From positions 1 to 20,476 of the forward strand of contig JABDPQ010000082.1 of the NCBI GenBank assembly GCA_013042695.1: a DNA stretch of 20,476 bases, given 5' to 3'. Positions 1 through 7,036 of the stretch are shown in pieces; position 1 is the first letter of the stretch, and the number at the start of each line of letters is the position of its first letter. The translations under genes were made by a program, and so were the position numbers. The notes beneath the pieces were generated by a model. The model ran no database searches. It was given only the letters and a program-made list of their open reading frames with translations, and had not been told where the DNA came from. The stretch comes from Desulfobacterales bacterium. GTDB lineage: Bacteria > Desulfobacterota > Desulfobulbia > Desulfobulbales > Desulfocapsaceae.

Positions 1-527
1 GGTCCGAGGCGGGAATACTCATTGGTGAAGCTGCTTTACGCCTGGAAAAAGCCGGTGCTGACTTTCTGATGATTTGCACCAACACAATGCATAAGGTCGT
101 CGATCAGGTTACCGGATACATTTCTATCCCTTTGCTGCATATTGCCGATGCAACGGGGGAAAAAATTGTCGAGGATAAACTGAGGTCGGTGGGTTTGCTC
201 GGTACACGCTTTACCATGGAAGAACCATTTTACAAGGGACGACTGGAGCAAACGTATGGGCTGCGCGTTCTGGTTCCAAACGGTGCAGACAGAGCCATCA
301 TTGATCATATTATTTTCCAGGAACTCTGTCTTGGCATAATAACGGAAGACTCACGTGCTGAATATCAGCGTATCGCCAGAAGCCTTGCCGAGCAGGGGGC
401 TGAAGCTGTGGTCCTCGGCTGCACCGAAATATCACTTCTTCTCAGGCCCGAGGATACCAAACTCGTGCTCTATGATACCACAGCAATTCATTCATTCCGC
501 GGTGTTAAAGAAATGTTGTCTGTCTGA
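1..527 (+). CDS. Aspartate/glutamate racemase family protein, 5' truncated by the window edge
   Basis: The reading frame is open from position 3 to the TGA at 525-527, giving 174 visible residues; the family is usually about 230 residues, so roughly 55 N-terminal residues lie outside the window. These cofactor-independent racemases use two cysteines as acid/base catalysts. Both neighbourhoods are visible: CTNTMHK around residue 25 of the fragment, and LGCTEISLL in the C-terminal half. The fragment resembles the YgeA/aspartate racemase branch of the Asp/Glu racemase superfamily, cytoplasmic, acting on free amino acids. The exact substrate cannot be read from the sequence. The ATG at 69 lies inside the conserved catalytic segment and is not the true start. 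The gene ends 107 bp before an unrelated-looking exported protein on the same strand. Confidence 0.88.
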   Translation, partial: SEAGILIGEAALRLEKAGADFLMICTNTMHKVVDQVTGYISIPLLHIADATGEKIVEDKLRSVGLLGTRFTMEEPFYKGRLEQTYGLRVLVPNGADRAIIDHIIFQELCLGIITEDSRAEYQRIARSLAEQGAEAVVLGCTEISLLLRPEDTKLVLYDTTAIHSFRGVKEMLSV

Positions 528-566
528 GAAGTCATATGAATGAGTTTTACACCAAGTACTTGTCAT

Positions 567-589
567 AGACAGATGATGCGTTACTGTCT
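567..589 (+). other. Small inverted repeat after the racemase gene
   Basis: AGACAG and CTGTCT form 6-bp arms around an 11-nt loop, 40 bp after the racemase stop. No T-run follows, so it is at best a weak terminator or RNA structure. It could also be chance. Confidence 0.25.
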
Positions 590-634
590 TGAGAGCGATA
601 CATCTACACTGCAATTGACTGCAAGGAGGACGAC

Positions 635-1126
635 ATGAGCCGATTTAATCTACACATCATTGTCATCATTATGTTTGGAATGATAACAGCATTTGCTGCT
701 GCCACGGTGGCTTTCGCTGATAACAAAAACATGGTTGGCTGGGAAAGGGGATCTGAATATGATCAGCTGTATGATCCCAAAGAGCGAGATCAAATTAAAG
801 GAGATATCGTCAAATTCGTGAAGGTGACCCCACTACCGGGAATGGCGCCGGGGACCGCATTAATTCTTGATGAAGGAGGAGGGGACAAGGTCGTCGTACA
901 TATTTGTCCCGAGTCGTTTGCATCTGGACGTGAAATTGGGCTCAAACGCGGGGAATGGGTCAAGATAAAAGGAGCATGGGCAGAAATTGGCGATGAAACC
1001 GTCTTCATAGCGGCAAAAATTAAAAAAGACGGAGGCCACAGCTATAAGGTTCGATTGACAAGTGACGGAACGCCATTCTGGACAATGTCTGCTGAGTTGC
1101 TCGCTAAAGAGCGGGCGAGTGATTAA
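635..1126 (+). CDS. Exported protein of unknown function, possible OB-fold
   Basis: A 163-residue protein with a clear Sec signal peptide: a short basic start, a hydrophobic stretch to about residue 25, and a likely cleavage after AFA (around residue 28). The start is fixed by AAGGAGGA at 623-630, four bases before the ATG. The mature part is soluble, about 135 residues, and ends DGTPFWTMSAELL with a charged tail. The central part alternates short beta-like segments (GDIVKFVKV, ALILDEG, DKVVVHICP, GEWVKIKGAW, ETVFIAAKIKK), which suggests a small beta-barrel such as an OB-fold; this is a guess from the pattern. The single mature Cys (HICP) argues against c-type haem or disulfide pairing. I do not recognise a named family. 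It stands alone between a racemase and a convergent lysA-like gene, so the neighbours say little about its job. Confidence 0.8.
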   Translation: MSRFNLHIIVIIMFGMITAFAAATVAFADNKNMVGWERGSEYDQLYDPKERDQIKGDIVKFVKVTPLPGMAPGTALILDEGGGDKVVVHICPESFASGREIGLKRGEWVKIKGAWAEIGDETVFIAAKIKKDGGHSYKVRLTSDGTPFWTMSAELLAKERASD

Positions 1127-1151
1127 CCCTGCTGTAGCTTAAGACCCCCTG

Positions 1152-1181
1152 AGAGGGCGTTGACGAACGAAGGCTCCCTCT
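1152..1181 (+). terminator. Weak hairpin between convergent genes
   Basis: AGAGGG (1152-1157) pairs with CCCTCT (1176-1181) across an 18-nt loop in the 56-bp gap between two convergent genes. No convincing T-run follows on either strand, so a terminator role is only suggested by position. Confidence 0.25.
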
Positions 1182-1182
1182 A

Positions 1183-2448
1183 TTATGGGCTTGTGGGTGT
1201 ATAAATTTTGTCGGTAAAATGCAAAGTGGCAAAATAGTCTTTGTTGGTTTCAGCCCTTCTGATACGCTCAACGCTGCCATCTTCTCTGAGCAGAAGTTCC
1301 TGTGGTCTTAGTTTGCCATTGTAGTTAAACCCCATTGAGTGACCATGCGCACCGGTATCATGAATAATCAGTAAATCACCATCTGTTACAACAGGTATTT
1401 CACGTTGGATGGCAAATTTGTCGTTATTCTCGCATAATGAGCCGACGACATCGACAATCTCGGTATTCATACCGTTTTTACCATGCACGTCTATATGGTG
1501 GTAAGCGCCATATAGTGCCGGTCTCATCAGAGAAGACATACAGGCATCTACACCGATATAGGTCCGGTAGATATCTTTTCGATTAATCGCCGTAGTCACC
1601 AGCACTCCATGAGGTCCAGTTACATACCTGCCGCTTTCCATGTATAGAGCGGGTGCGTAGCCATTTCTGTCTTTGAATGTGTTAAATAACGAGGTAATGT
1701 CTTGTCCCATCTTGACAATATCGAGCGGGGCGTCGCCTGGCTGATAGGGAATTCCCAAGCCACCGCCGATATTTATAAAATCAAAGGCGGTGTCAAGCTC
1801 GGTTGATATTTTTTCCACCAGGTCAAGAAGCATCTTTGTCGTGGCAACCATATATTCGTAATTAAGCTCGTTTGACGCCAGCATGGTATGCAGGCCGAAT
1901 TGCTTTGCTCCCTTATCACGTGCACGTCGGAAGGCTTCAACTATCTGATCGCGACTGACCCCATATTTTGCTTCAACGGGCGTGCCAATGATGGCATTTC
2001 CTTCTCGTTCAGCCCCTGGGTTATATCGGAAGCAGATGGTCTCAGGTATCCGCATAACTTTGTCTATCAGCGAAATATCATCAAGGTTGAGAATGCAGCC
2101 ACCATCTTCCTCAGCGACTGAAAATTCAGATTGGCTGGTATTATTCGAGGTAAACATGAGATCATCGCCAAGGCCACCTGCCTCTCTGCTCAGAATCAAT
2201 TCAGTAATTGAACTGCAATCAAAGCCCAAGCCCATCTCTTTAATAATCTTTAATATTGCAGGATTCGGAAGCGCTTTGACAGCATAATATTCTCGAAATA
2301 CATCGATATCGGCAAACACCTGGTTAAGTTCTCTGCATGTGTTCTTGATGCCTATTTCGTCGTACACATGAAAAGGAGTGGTGAAACAGTCTGCTATCTC
2401 TGGCAGGGTTGGAAAAAGTCTGGCTTTGAATTCGTCTGACATTGGCAT
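1183..2448 (-). CDS. lysA: Diaminopimelate decarboxylase-family PLP enzyme (fold type III)
   Basis: A 421-residue enzyme of the alanine-racemase-fold decarboxylases, which include LysA (meso-diaminopimelate to lysine plus CO2), ornithine/arginine and carboxynorspermidine decarboxylases. Visible landmarks are YYAVKA with the PLP lysine K58, the phosphate-binding GGGLGIPY (228-235), ESGRY at 271, DACMSSLMRPALYGAYHH (301-318), and the C-terminal active-site cysteine in SLCEN (C339-E340). The RPALYGAYH block favours diaminopimelate decarboxylase. Several positions are off the common LysA pattern: EPGR is ESGR, GPxCE is GSLCE, GAYGxxM is GAHGHSM (366-372), and the usual HIGS loop is HTMLAS. It may therefore belong to a variant LysA clade with shifted specificity. 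The start has AGAGG 8 nt upstream, partly overlapping the end of the lrp gene; the gap is only 14 bp, so the two are almost certainly cotranscribed. Confidence 0.85.
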   Translation of the reverse strand: MPMSDEFKARLFPTLPEIADCFTTPFHVYDEIGIKNTCRELNQVFADIDVFREYYAVKALPNPAILKIIKEMGLGFDCSSITELILSREAGGLGDDLMFTSNNTSQSEFSVAEEDGGCILNLDDISLIDKVMRIPETICFRYNPGAEREGNAIIGTPVEAKYGVSRDQIVEAFRRARDKGAKQFGLHTMLASNELNYEYMVATTKMLLDLVEKISTELDTAFDFINIGGGLGIPYQPGDAPLDIVKMGQDITSLFNTFKDRNGYAPALYMESGRYVTGPHGVLVTTAINRKDIYRTYIGVDACMSSLMRPALYGAYHHIDVHGKNGMNTEIVDVVGSLCENNDKFAIQREIPVVTDGDLLIIHDTGAHGHSMGFNYNGKLRPQELLLREDGSVERIRRAETNKDYFATLHFTDKIYTPTSP

Positions 2449-2462
2449 AGTACATACCTCTT

Positions 2463-2915
2463 TTACGGGCGGATGGGTATTTGAGCTGTTTCTTTTCGAG
2501 TTGAAAGGACCGGGTACGTTCTGGTTGAGCGAATGCCCTCGATCCTAATAATCCTGGTCTGCAGCAGGGTATTAAGCTCATTGGTATCAGCAGTCCTGAG
2601 TTTGATCAGGTAGCAGTCTTCTCCGGCGATGAAATGGATTTCTTGAATCTCTTCGATGGCTTCTAAAGCATCGCCTATTATTCCAGGGTCAGAATTTTTG
2701 GAAAAATATACATACATAAAAGATATCTGACGGCAATTAAAACGATCAGGGTTTAATCGAACTTCATACCCATCGATTATGCCCTGACTTTCCATTTTAC
2801 GAATACGTTCAAGTACCGCTGAAGGTGCCATATCGACCAGCCTGGCAACCTCTACATTAGGAATCCGAGCTTTTCTTTGCAGAATAGCAAGTATTTGAAA
2901 ATTCCTCTTGTCCAT
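2463..2915 (-). CDS. Lrp/AsnC-family transcriptional regulator
   Basis: A 150-residue protein, the normal length for this family. Residues 1-50 form the winged helix-turn-helix (ILQRKARIPNVEVARLVDMAPSAVLERIRKM), followed by GIIDGYEVRLNP. Residues 65-140 form the effector-binding RAM domain (HFIAGEDCYLIKLRT). These regulators bind amino acids and commonly control the adjacent amino-acid gene and themselves. Here the regulator lies directly upstream of a LysA-like decarboxylase with a 14-bp gap, so lysine, diaminopimelate or a related amino acid is the likely effector (inference). The start codon has only a weak GAG ribosome binding site. Its promoter carries Lrp-box matches, described separately, which suggests autoregulation. 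Confidence 0.92.
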   Translation of the reverse strand: MDKRNFQILAILQRKARIPNVEVARLVDMAPSAVLERIRKMESQGIIDGYEVRLNPDRFNCRQISFMYVYFSKNSDPGIIGDALEAIEEIQEIHFIAGEDCYLIKLRTADTNELNTLLQTRIIRIEGIRSTRTYPVLSTRKETAQIPIRP

Positions 2916-2917
2916 AA

Positions 2918-2932
2918 CTCAAAATTATTCTT
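2918..2932. promoter_or_regulatory. Second, degenerate Lrp-like half-site
   Basis: Read on the minus strand, AAGAATAATTTTGAG matches the Lrp consensus at about 11 of 15 positions and matches the first box at 11 of 15. Its centre lies 31 bp from the first box, close to three helical turns, the phasing expected for cooperative binding of an Lrp-type oligomer. The region is AT-rich, so chance similarity is possible. Confidence 0.35.
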
Positions 2933-2948
2933 TATCTTTTCATTATAA

Positions 2949-2963
2949 CAGAATATAATTCTT
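2949..2963. promoter_or_regulatory. Candidate Lrp box over the lrp promoter -10
   Basis: The 15-mer matches the E. coli Lrp consensus YAGHAWATTWTDCTR at 13 of 15 positions and contains the palindrome AGAAT-ATA-ATTCT (2950-2962). It covers the predicted -10 element, so a bound regulator would repress. It is a prediction by eye from the known consensus; the local regulator may prefer another sequence. Confidence 0.55.
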
Positions 2964-2981
2964 GTTTTTAGCTTTTGTCAA
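2952..2981 (-). promoter_or_regulatory. Predicted sigma70 promoter of the lrp-lysA operon
   Basis: On the minus strand a perfect -35 TTGACA (2976-2981) is followed after 18 bp by TATATT (2952-2957), one mismatch from the -10 consensus. A second TATAAT lies just downstream (2942-2947) but has no -35 at the right distance. The -10 is 37 bp upstream of the regulator start codon. Confidence 0.6.
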
Positions 2982-3142
2982 GAACAATGTTTCCCATATC
3001 GTGCTTTTTACCAATTCATCGCCTATATGTGTCTTCAGGTCTACGACTCTGTGGCGATATATCTACTTGTCTTCCACCTATTCTATGACTACTAGTTTTT
3101 TCGTCAACAGAGGTTCGCTTAGTGAGTTCATAAAGGTATAAA

Positions 3143-4267
3143 ATGATAAAATATATTTGTGTAAGTATTGTTTTCTTTTTTGTCATCAGCGGCTGCAATC
3201 AATCAAATCAGCAGACTATTGCATTGGCGGGAAAGAGTAAGGTGCAGATTGAAAAGATTACCGAAGGATTAGGAGTCGTCTGGGGTATGGCATTTTTAGG
3301 GGACGATGAGATTATTTTTACCGAACGGCAAGGATCGATAAGCATCCTTGATCTCAATTCAAAAGCTTTGATTCGGTTATCGGGAAATCCACCAGTCAGG
3401 GCAGCCGGACAGGGCGGTATGCTCGATGTTGCGGTGCCGCAAAGCTATAAACCAGGAAACTGGATCTATTTCACCTATGTAAAGGATCAGGGAGGAAAAG
3501 GGGTGACGGCGCTTGCCCGGGCTCAGCGCTCAGGCGATCAGCTGCTGGAATGGACTGATTTACTGGTAACCCAGTCGGCAACCACTACTTCCAGGCATTT
3601 CGGCAGCAGAATTGCCTTTGATGGAAAAGGACACCTCTTTTTCTCTGTCGGAGATCGTGGATACCGTCCAAATGGCCAGGATAACACTACCCATGCAGGA
3701 ACGGTTATTCGACTCACTCTTGATGGCAGCATTCCTGCAGATAATCCGTATGTGAACGATTCCCGAAGTCTGCCTGAGATATGGAGTTACGGCCATCGCA
3801 ATATTCAAGGAATTGTCTATGACGGAGAACATGAGCGTTTGTGGGCAATAGAGCACGGTCCCCGCGGTGGAGATGAGATAAATGTGATTCTTCCCGGCCG
3901 GAACTATGGCTGGCCGCTGGTTTCCTATGGCAAAGAGTATTCACGACCTGTGCCGGTAGGAGAAGGAACGAAGATGGCAGGGGTTGAAGATGCCGTGAAA
4001 GTTTATATCCCTTCAATTGCACCGGGAAGCTTGATTTATTATGATGGTGCTGCTTTTCCTGATTGGCAGGGCAACCTGCTGGCAGGGGCGCTGAAATTAA
4101 GACATATTAATCGAGTTGAACTTAATTCCGCGGGGGTGGCTGTTGCGGAGGAGAGAATGCTGGAAGACCTCAAAGAGCGCATCAGAGCACTGGCGGTAAG
4201 CCCAGAAGGCTGGCTCTATTTTTCTACCGATAGTGGAATGATCCAGAGGATCATTCCAGCGGACTGA
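3143..4267 (+). CDS. PQQ-dependent aldose sugar dehydrogenase-like lipoprotein (glucose/sorbosone dehydrogenase family)
   Basis: A 374-residue six-bladed beta-propeller protein of the soluble glucose/sorbosone dehydrogenase family (YliI/Asd type), which oxidises aldoses with PQQ in the periplasm. The N-terminus is a lipoprotein signal with lipobox VISGC (Cys18), so it is membrane-anchored. Family motifs occur in order: VWGMAF (46-51), FTERQG (59-64), GQGGMLD (89-95), RHFGSRIAFD (151-160) with the probable catalytic His152, SVGDRG (168-173), YGHRN (216-220) with the PQQ-contacting Arg219, GPRGGDE (239-245) and NYGWP (254-258). AAAGG six bases before the ATG supports the start. It diverges from lrp and converges on lpd with a 20-bp gap. 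No PQQ synthesis genes are in the window, so whether the cofactor is made or scavenged is unknown. Confidence 0.9.
   Translation: MIKYICVSIVFFFVISGCNQSNQQTIALAGKSKVQIEKITEGLGVVWGMAFLGDDEIIFTERQGSISILDLNSKALIRLSGNPPVRAAGQGGMLDVAVPQSYKPGNWIYFTYVKDQGGKGVTALARAQRSGDQLLEWTDLLVTQSATTTSRHFGSRIAFDGKGHLFFSVGDRGYRPNGQDNTTHAGTVIRLTLDGSIPADNPYVNDSRSLPEIWSYGHRNIQGIVYDGEHERLWAIEHGPRGGDEINVILPGRNYGWPLVSYGKEYSRPVPVGEGTKMAGVEDAVKVYIPSIAPGSLIYYDGAAFPDWQGNLLAGALKLRHINRVELNSAGVAVAEERMLEDLKERIRALAVSPEGWLYFSTDSGMIQRIIPAD
4234..4258. repeat. Perfect 11-bp hairpin inside the 3' end of the sugar dehydrogenase gene
   Basis: TGGAATGATCC and GGATCATTCCA are perfect inverted arms around the triloop AGA, ending 9 bp before the end of the coding sequence. 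The hairpin can form in transcripts of either strand, so it could mark the 3' ends of both convergent operons. No T-run follows directly on either side. Confidence 0.6.
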
Positions 4268-4269
4268 AT

Positions 4270-4297
4270 GCTTCTTGCAAGAAAAGCCTATTTTTTC
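4270..4297 (+). terminator. Candidate terminator of the sugar dehydrogenase gene
   Basis: Just after the stop codon a GCTTCT...AGAAAAGC structure, centred on the 12-bp palindrome TTCTTGCAAGAA (4272-4283), is followed by CTATTTTTT. This is a plausible plus-strand intrinsic terminator with a short, imperfect stem. Its T-run lies inside the lysine-rich C-terminal codons of the convergent lpd gene. Confidence 0.4.
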
Positions 4298-5700
4298 TTT
4301 GGCGGCATGGCATCGGTAATCGATCCATCGACCATCTCAGCAGCAAAGGCAAAGGTTTCAGCTAATGTCGGATGGGCATGGATTGTTTTGCTGATATCCT
4401 CAGCGTCTGCTCCCATCTCAAGAGCGAGTATGGCTTCATGGATGATCTCTCCTGCGCTCACTCCACATATTCCGGCACCAATGAGTCTGCCATTCTCTTT
4501 GTCAAATAGTGCTTTACTTGCTCCTGTAGTGGCTCCTGATGCTAAAGCGCGTCCACTGGCACCCCAGGAAAACTTTCCTTTTTCATAGGGTATTCCCTGT
4601 TCCTTTGCTTCTTTTTCGGTAATTCCCATCCAGGCAATTTCCGGGTTGGTGTAGGCGACCGATGGAATTGTCAATGGTGTGAATGCCGCCTTGTGCCCAG
4701 CGATGACCTCCGCAGCGACTTTTGCCTGATGGGTTGCTTTATGAGCAAGCATTGGTTCTCCGACCACGTCGCCTATGGCGAAGATGTGTGGCTCAGATGT
4801 TTGCTGTTTTTCATCGACTTCAATGAAACCTCTTTCAGAAGGAACTATGCCTACATTACCCAACTCAAGCTCTTCACTATTCGGCCTGCGCCCAACAGCA
4901 ACAAGCACTCCATCATATTTAGCTGTTTCGATTTTTTGGGGCCCATCAAAACTGACTGTGATGCCGGTTTTGTCCGTCTCTACTGAGGTCACCTTCGTAT
5001 CGGTATAAATTTGATACCTTTTTTTGAGCTTGAGAAAGAGAGGCTGAACCAGATCTTTATCTGCCGGCGGAATGAGCTGCTTGAGCATTTCTACAACAGT
5101 TATCTGAGATCCAAGTGCACTGTAGACCTGGGCCATTTCCAAACCGATAATACCACCACCAATAATCAGTAACTTTTTTGGAATGGTGTCTAGACGCAGG
5201 GCATCGGTAGAGTCCCATATTCTCGAGTCATCAGGAATACCTGGAAGGACAAAAGGGCGAGAACCACTGGCTATTATGGCATTCTTAAAGCTAACAATTT
5301 TTTCGCCTTCATCACCTTTAATCGAAAGTGTTGCTTTTGTAGCAAAAGATGCAGTTCCAACGAGCCTGTTTACCTTGCGTGCTTTGCACAAGCCGTCAAG
5401 TCCGCCGGTGAGTTGTTTAATGATGCCATCTTTTTTCTCTCTTACACTATCGAGGTTAATTTCTGGAGCCGTAAAAGTGATGCCAAACTCACTGGCATTT
5501 TCGGCCTCTTCAATCATTGTTGCCACGTGTAGCAACGTCTTGGATGGAATACAGCCGACATTGAGACACACCCCACCAAGTCTATCTGCTTTTTCTATCA
5601 GACAGACGCTAAGTCCAAGATCTGCTGCTCTGAAAGCCGCGGTATAACCGCCAGGTCCGCCGCCAATAACGGCCACATCTACTGAAATAGTTTGCCCCAT
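4288..5700 (-). CDS. lpd: Dihydrolipoyl dehydrogenase (E3)
   Basis: A 470-residue flavoprotein that reoxidises the dihydrolipoyl group of the pyruvate dehydrogenase complex and passes electrons to NAD+. FAD is bound by GGGPGG (13-18), the redox disulfide is CLNVGC (C45/C50), the NAD-binding Rossmann motif is IGGGIIGLE around residue 180, the second FAD motif is FAIGDV, and the catalytic His-Glu pair lies in HAHPTLAE (H443, E448) near the C-terminus. Length and motif order are fully canonical; there is no fused N-terminal lipoyl domain. The start has AGGAG 9 nt upstream. It is the third gene of the aceE-aceF-lpd operon, 18 bp after aceF, so it is presumably dedicated to this complex, though E3 can also serve other 2-oxoacid dehydrogenases and the glycine cleavage system. 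Confidence 0.96.
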   Translation of the reverse strand: MGQTISVDVAVIGGGPGGYTAAFRAADLGLSVCLIEKADRLGGVCLNVGCIPSKTLLHVATMIEEAENASEFGITFTAPEINLDSVREKKDGIIKQLTGGLDGLCKARKVNRLVGTASFATKATLSIKGDEGEKIVSFKNAIIASGSRPFVLPGIPDDSRIWDSTDALRLDTIPKKLLIIGGGIIGLEMAQVYSALGSQITVVEMLKQLIPPADKDLVQPLFLKLKKRYQIYTDTKVTSVETDKTGITVSFDGPQKIETAKYDGVLVAVGRRPNSEELELGNVGIVPSERGFIEVDEKQQTSEPHIFAIGDVVGEPMLAHKATHQAKVAAEVIAGHKAAFTPLTIPSVAYTNPEIAWMGITEKEAKEQGIPYEKGKFSWGASGRALASGATTGASKALFDKENGRLIGAGICGVSAGEIIHEAILALEMGADAEDISKTIHAHPTLAETFAFAAEMVDGSITDAMPPKKK

Positions 5701-5718
5701 GATAGATCGCTCCTGATA

Positions 5719-7023
5719 TTATAATAACGCCCTTCGCAGGTCCTCAATACTCTTGCTCATAGAACGACAAAACCGAGCTGCTTCTGCTCCGTCGATAACT
5801 CGGTGGTCATAAGAAAGAGAGAAAGGCAGGGTGAGACGGGGAACAAATGATTGACCGTCCCATACCGGTTTTTGATAACTTCTTGAAAGACCAAGGATGG
5901 CAACTTGGGGGGAGTTGACTATCGGAGTAAAGCCGGTACCACCAATACCCCCAAGACTTGAAATTGTAAACGTGGCACCCTGGAGGTCGGGGATAGCCAG
6001 TTTGCCTTCACGGGCATTAGAACTGAGGCGGTTTAGTTCCATGCCAATGTCACGAATACCTTTTTGGTCAGCATTCTTGACCACTGGCACAACGAGACCT
6101 CCCGGCGTATCAACTGCAATGCCCATGTGATAATATTTTTTAAGAATGATCGACTGGCCTCCAGGAACGAGCGAGCAATTGAACAGAGGGTATTCTTTGA
6201 GCATGGCAACGACGGCTTTAATGATAAAAACCAGCGGACTGAACTTGAGACCATCGCTGCTGACTTCTTCATTGAGCTGTTTTCTGAACCTTTCAAGATC
6301 GGTAATATCTGCTTCAGCAAAATGAGTAACATGAGGGATGGTTACCCAGCTTCTGTGCAGATGTGGCCCTGAAATTTTCTGAATACGCCCAAGAGGCTTT
6401 TCCTCAATCGCTCCGTATTTGCTGAAATCCTCAAGTGGCGGTTCATCAAAAGGTGCTGTTGCAACCGTAGTTTGTGCAGTCAACGGTTTGTTTTTCAATA
6501 CATTTTTAACAAGCTGTTGAATGTCTTCTTTTAGTATCCGTCCTTTGGGGCCGGTTCCTGTAATCAGTGAAAGATCGACATCGAGTTCACGTGCATAGGC
6601 TCTGACTGAAGGGGTGGCATGGTAGCTTCCCTCAGTCGACTCAGCTCTTTCTTCAGTTGTTACCTCTTTTGAGGGAGCTTGCTGCTTCTGCTGCTCTGGT
6701 TCTGCTGGTCTTTTTTCTTCTGGCGGATCTTTCGGGGATTGCTCTTGTTTCTCCTCTGGTTTTTTCGCCTGCACATCACTTTCTGCGCCAACTTCAATGA
6801 GGATAATGATATCTTCATTCTTCACCGTATCACCATCTTTGAGGTGCACCTCGGTCACCTTCCCTGGAAAAGGGCTGGGGATATCCATAACCGCTTTTTC
6901 GCTTTCCAGGGCTACCAGGGGATCTTCTTCCTCGATTACGTCTCCGACAGAAACATATACTTCGACAACGGTAATTTCCTGAACATCGCCAAAGTCAGGC
7001 ACGGTGATTCGTTCAATCGGCAT
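5719..7023 (-). CDS. aceF: Dihydrolipoamide acetyltransferase (E2 of pyruvate dehydrogenase)
   Basis: A 434-residue core subunit that carries the acetyl group on lipoyl-lysine and transfers it to CoA. One lipoyl domain (about 1-75) has the lipoylated lysine K43 in ESEKAVMD. A long linker, rich in Lys, Glu, Gln and Pro instead of the common Ala/Pro linker, follows (about 80-130). The peripheral-subunit-binding domain comes next (ATPSVRAYAREL to GRILKEDI), then the catalytic domain with DHRVIDG (H407, D411) near the C-terminus. A longer frame opens at 7062, but the start at 7023 is preferred: it has AAGGAG just upstream and lies directly before the lipoyl domain, while the longer form would overlap aceE. 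It is 13 bp after aceE. One lipoyl domain, instead of the three of E. coli AceF, is normal in many bacteria. Confidence 0.95.
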   Translation of the reverse strand: MPIERITVPDFGDVQEITVVEVYVSVGDVIEEEDPLVALESEKAVMDIPSPFPGKVTEVHLKDGDTVKNEDIIILIEVGAESDVQAKKPEEKQEQSPKDPPEEKRPAEPEQQKQQAPSKEVTTEERAESTEGSYHATPSVRAYARELDVDLSLITGTGPKGRILKEDIQQLVKNVLKNKPLTAQTTVATAPFDEPPLEDFSKYGAIEEKPLGRIQKISGPHLHRSWVTIPHVTHFAEADITDLERFRKQLNEEVSSDGLKFSPLVFIIKAVVAMLKEYPLFNCSLVPGGQSIILKKYYHMGIAVDTPGGLVVPVVKNADQKGIRDIGMELNRLSSNAREGKLAIPDLQGATFTISSLGGIGGTGFTPIVNSPQVAILGLSRSYQKPVWDGQSFVPRLTLPFSLSYDHRVIDGAEAARFCRSMSKSIEDLRRALL

Positions 7024-7036
7024 GTTTTCTCTCCTT

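Noticed and set aside
3016..3198. 60-codon minus-strand frame upstream of the sugar dehydrogenase
   Set aside because: It overlaps the signal peptide of the sugar dehydrogenase and the divergent promoter region, and lacks any coding evidence.
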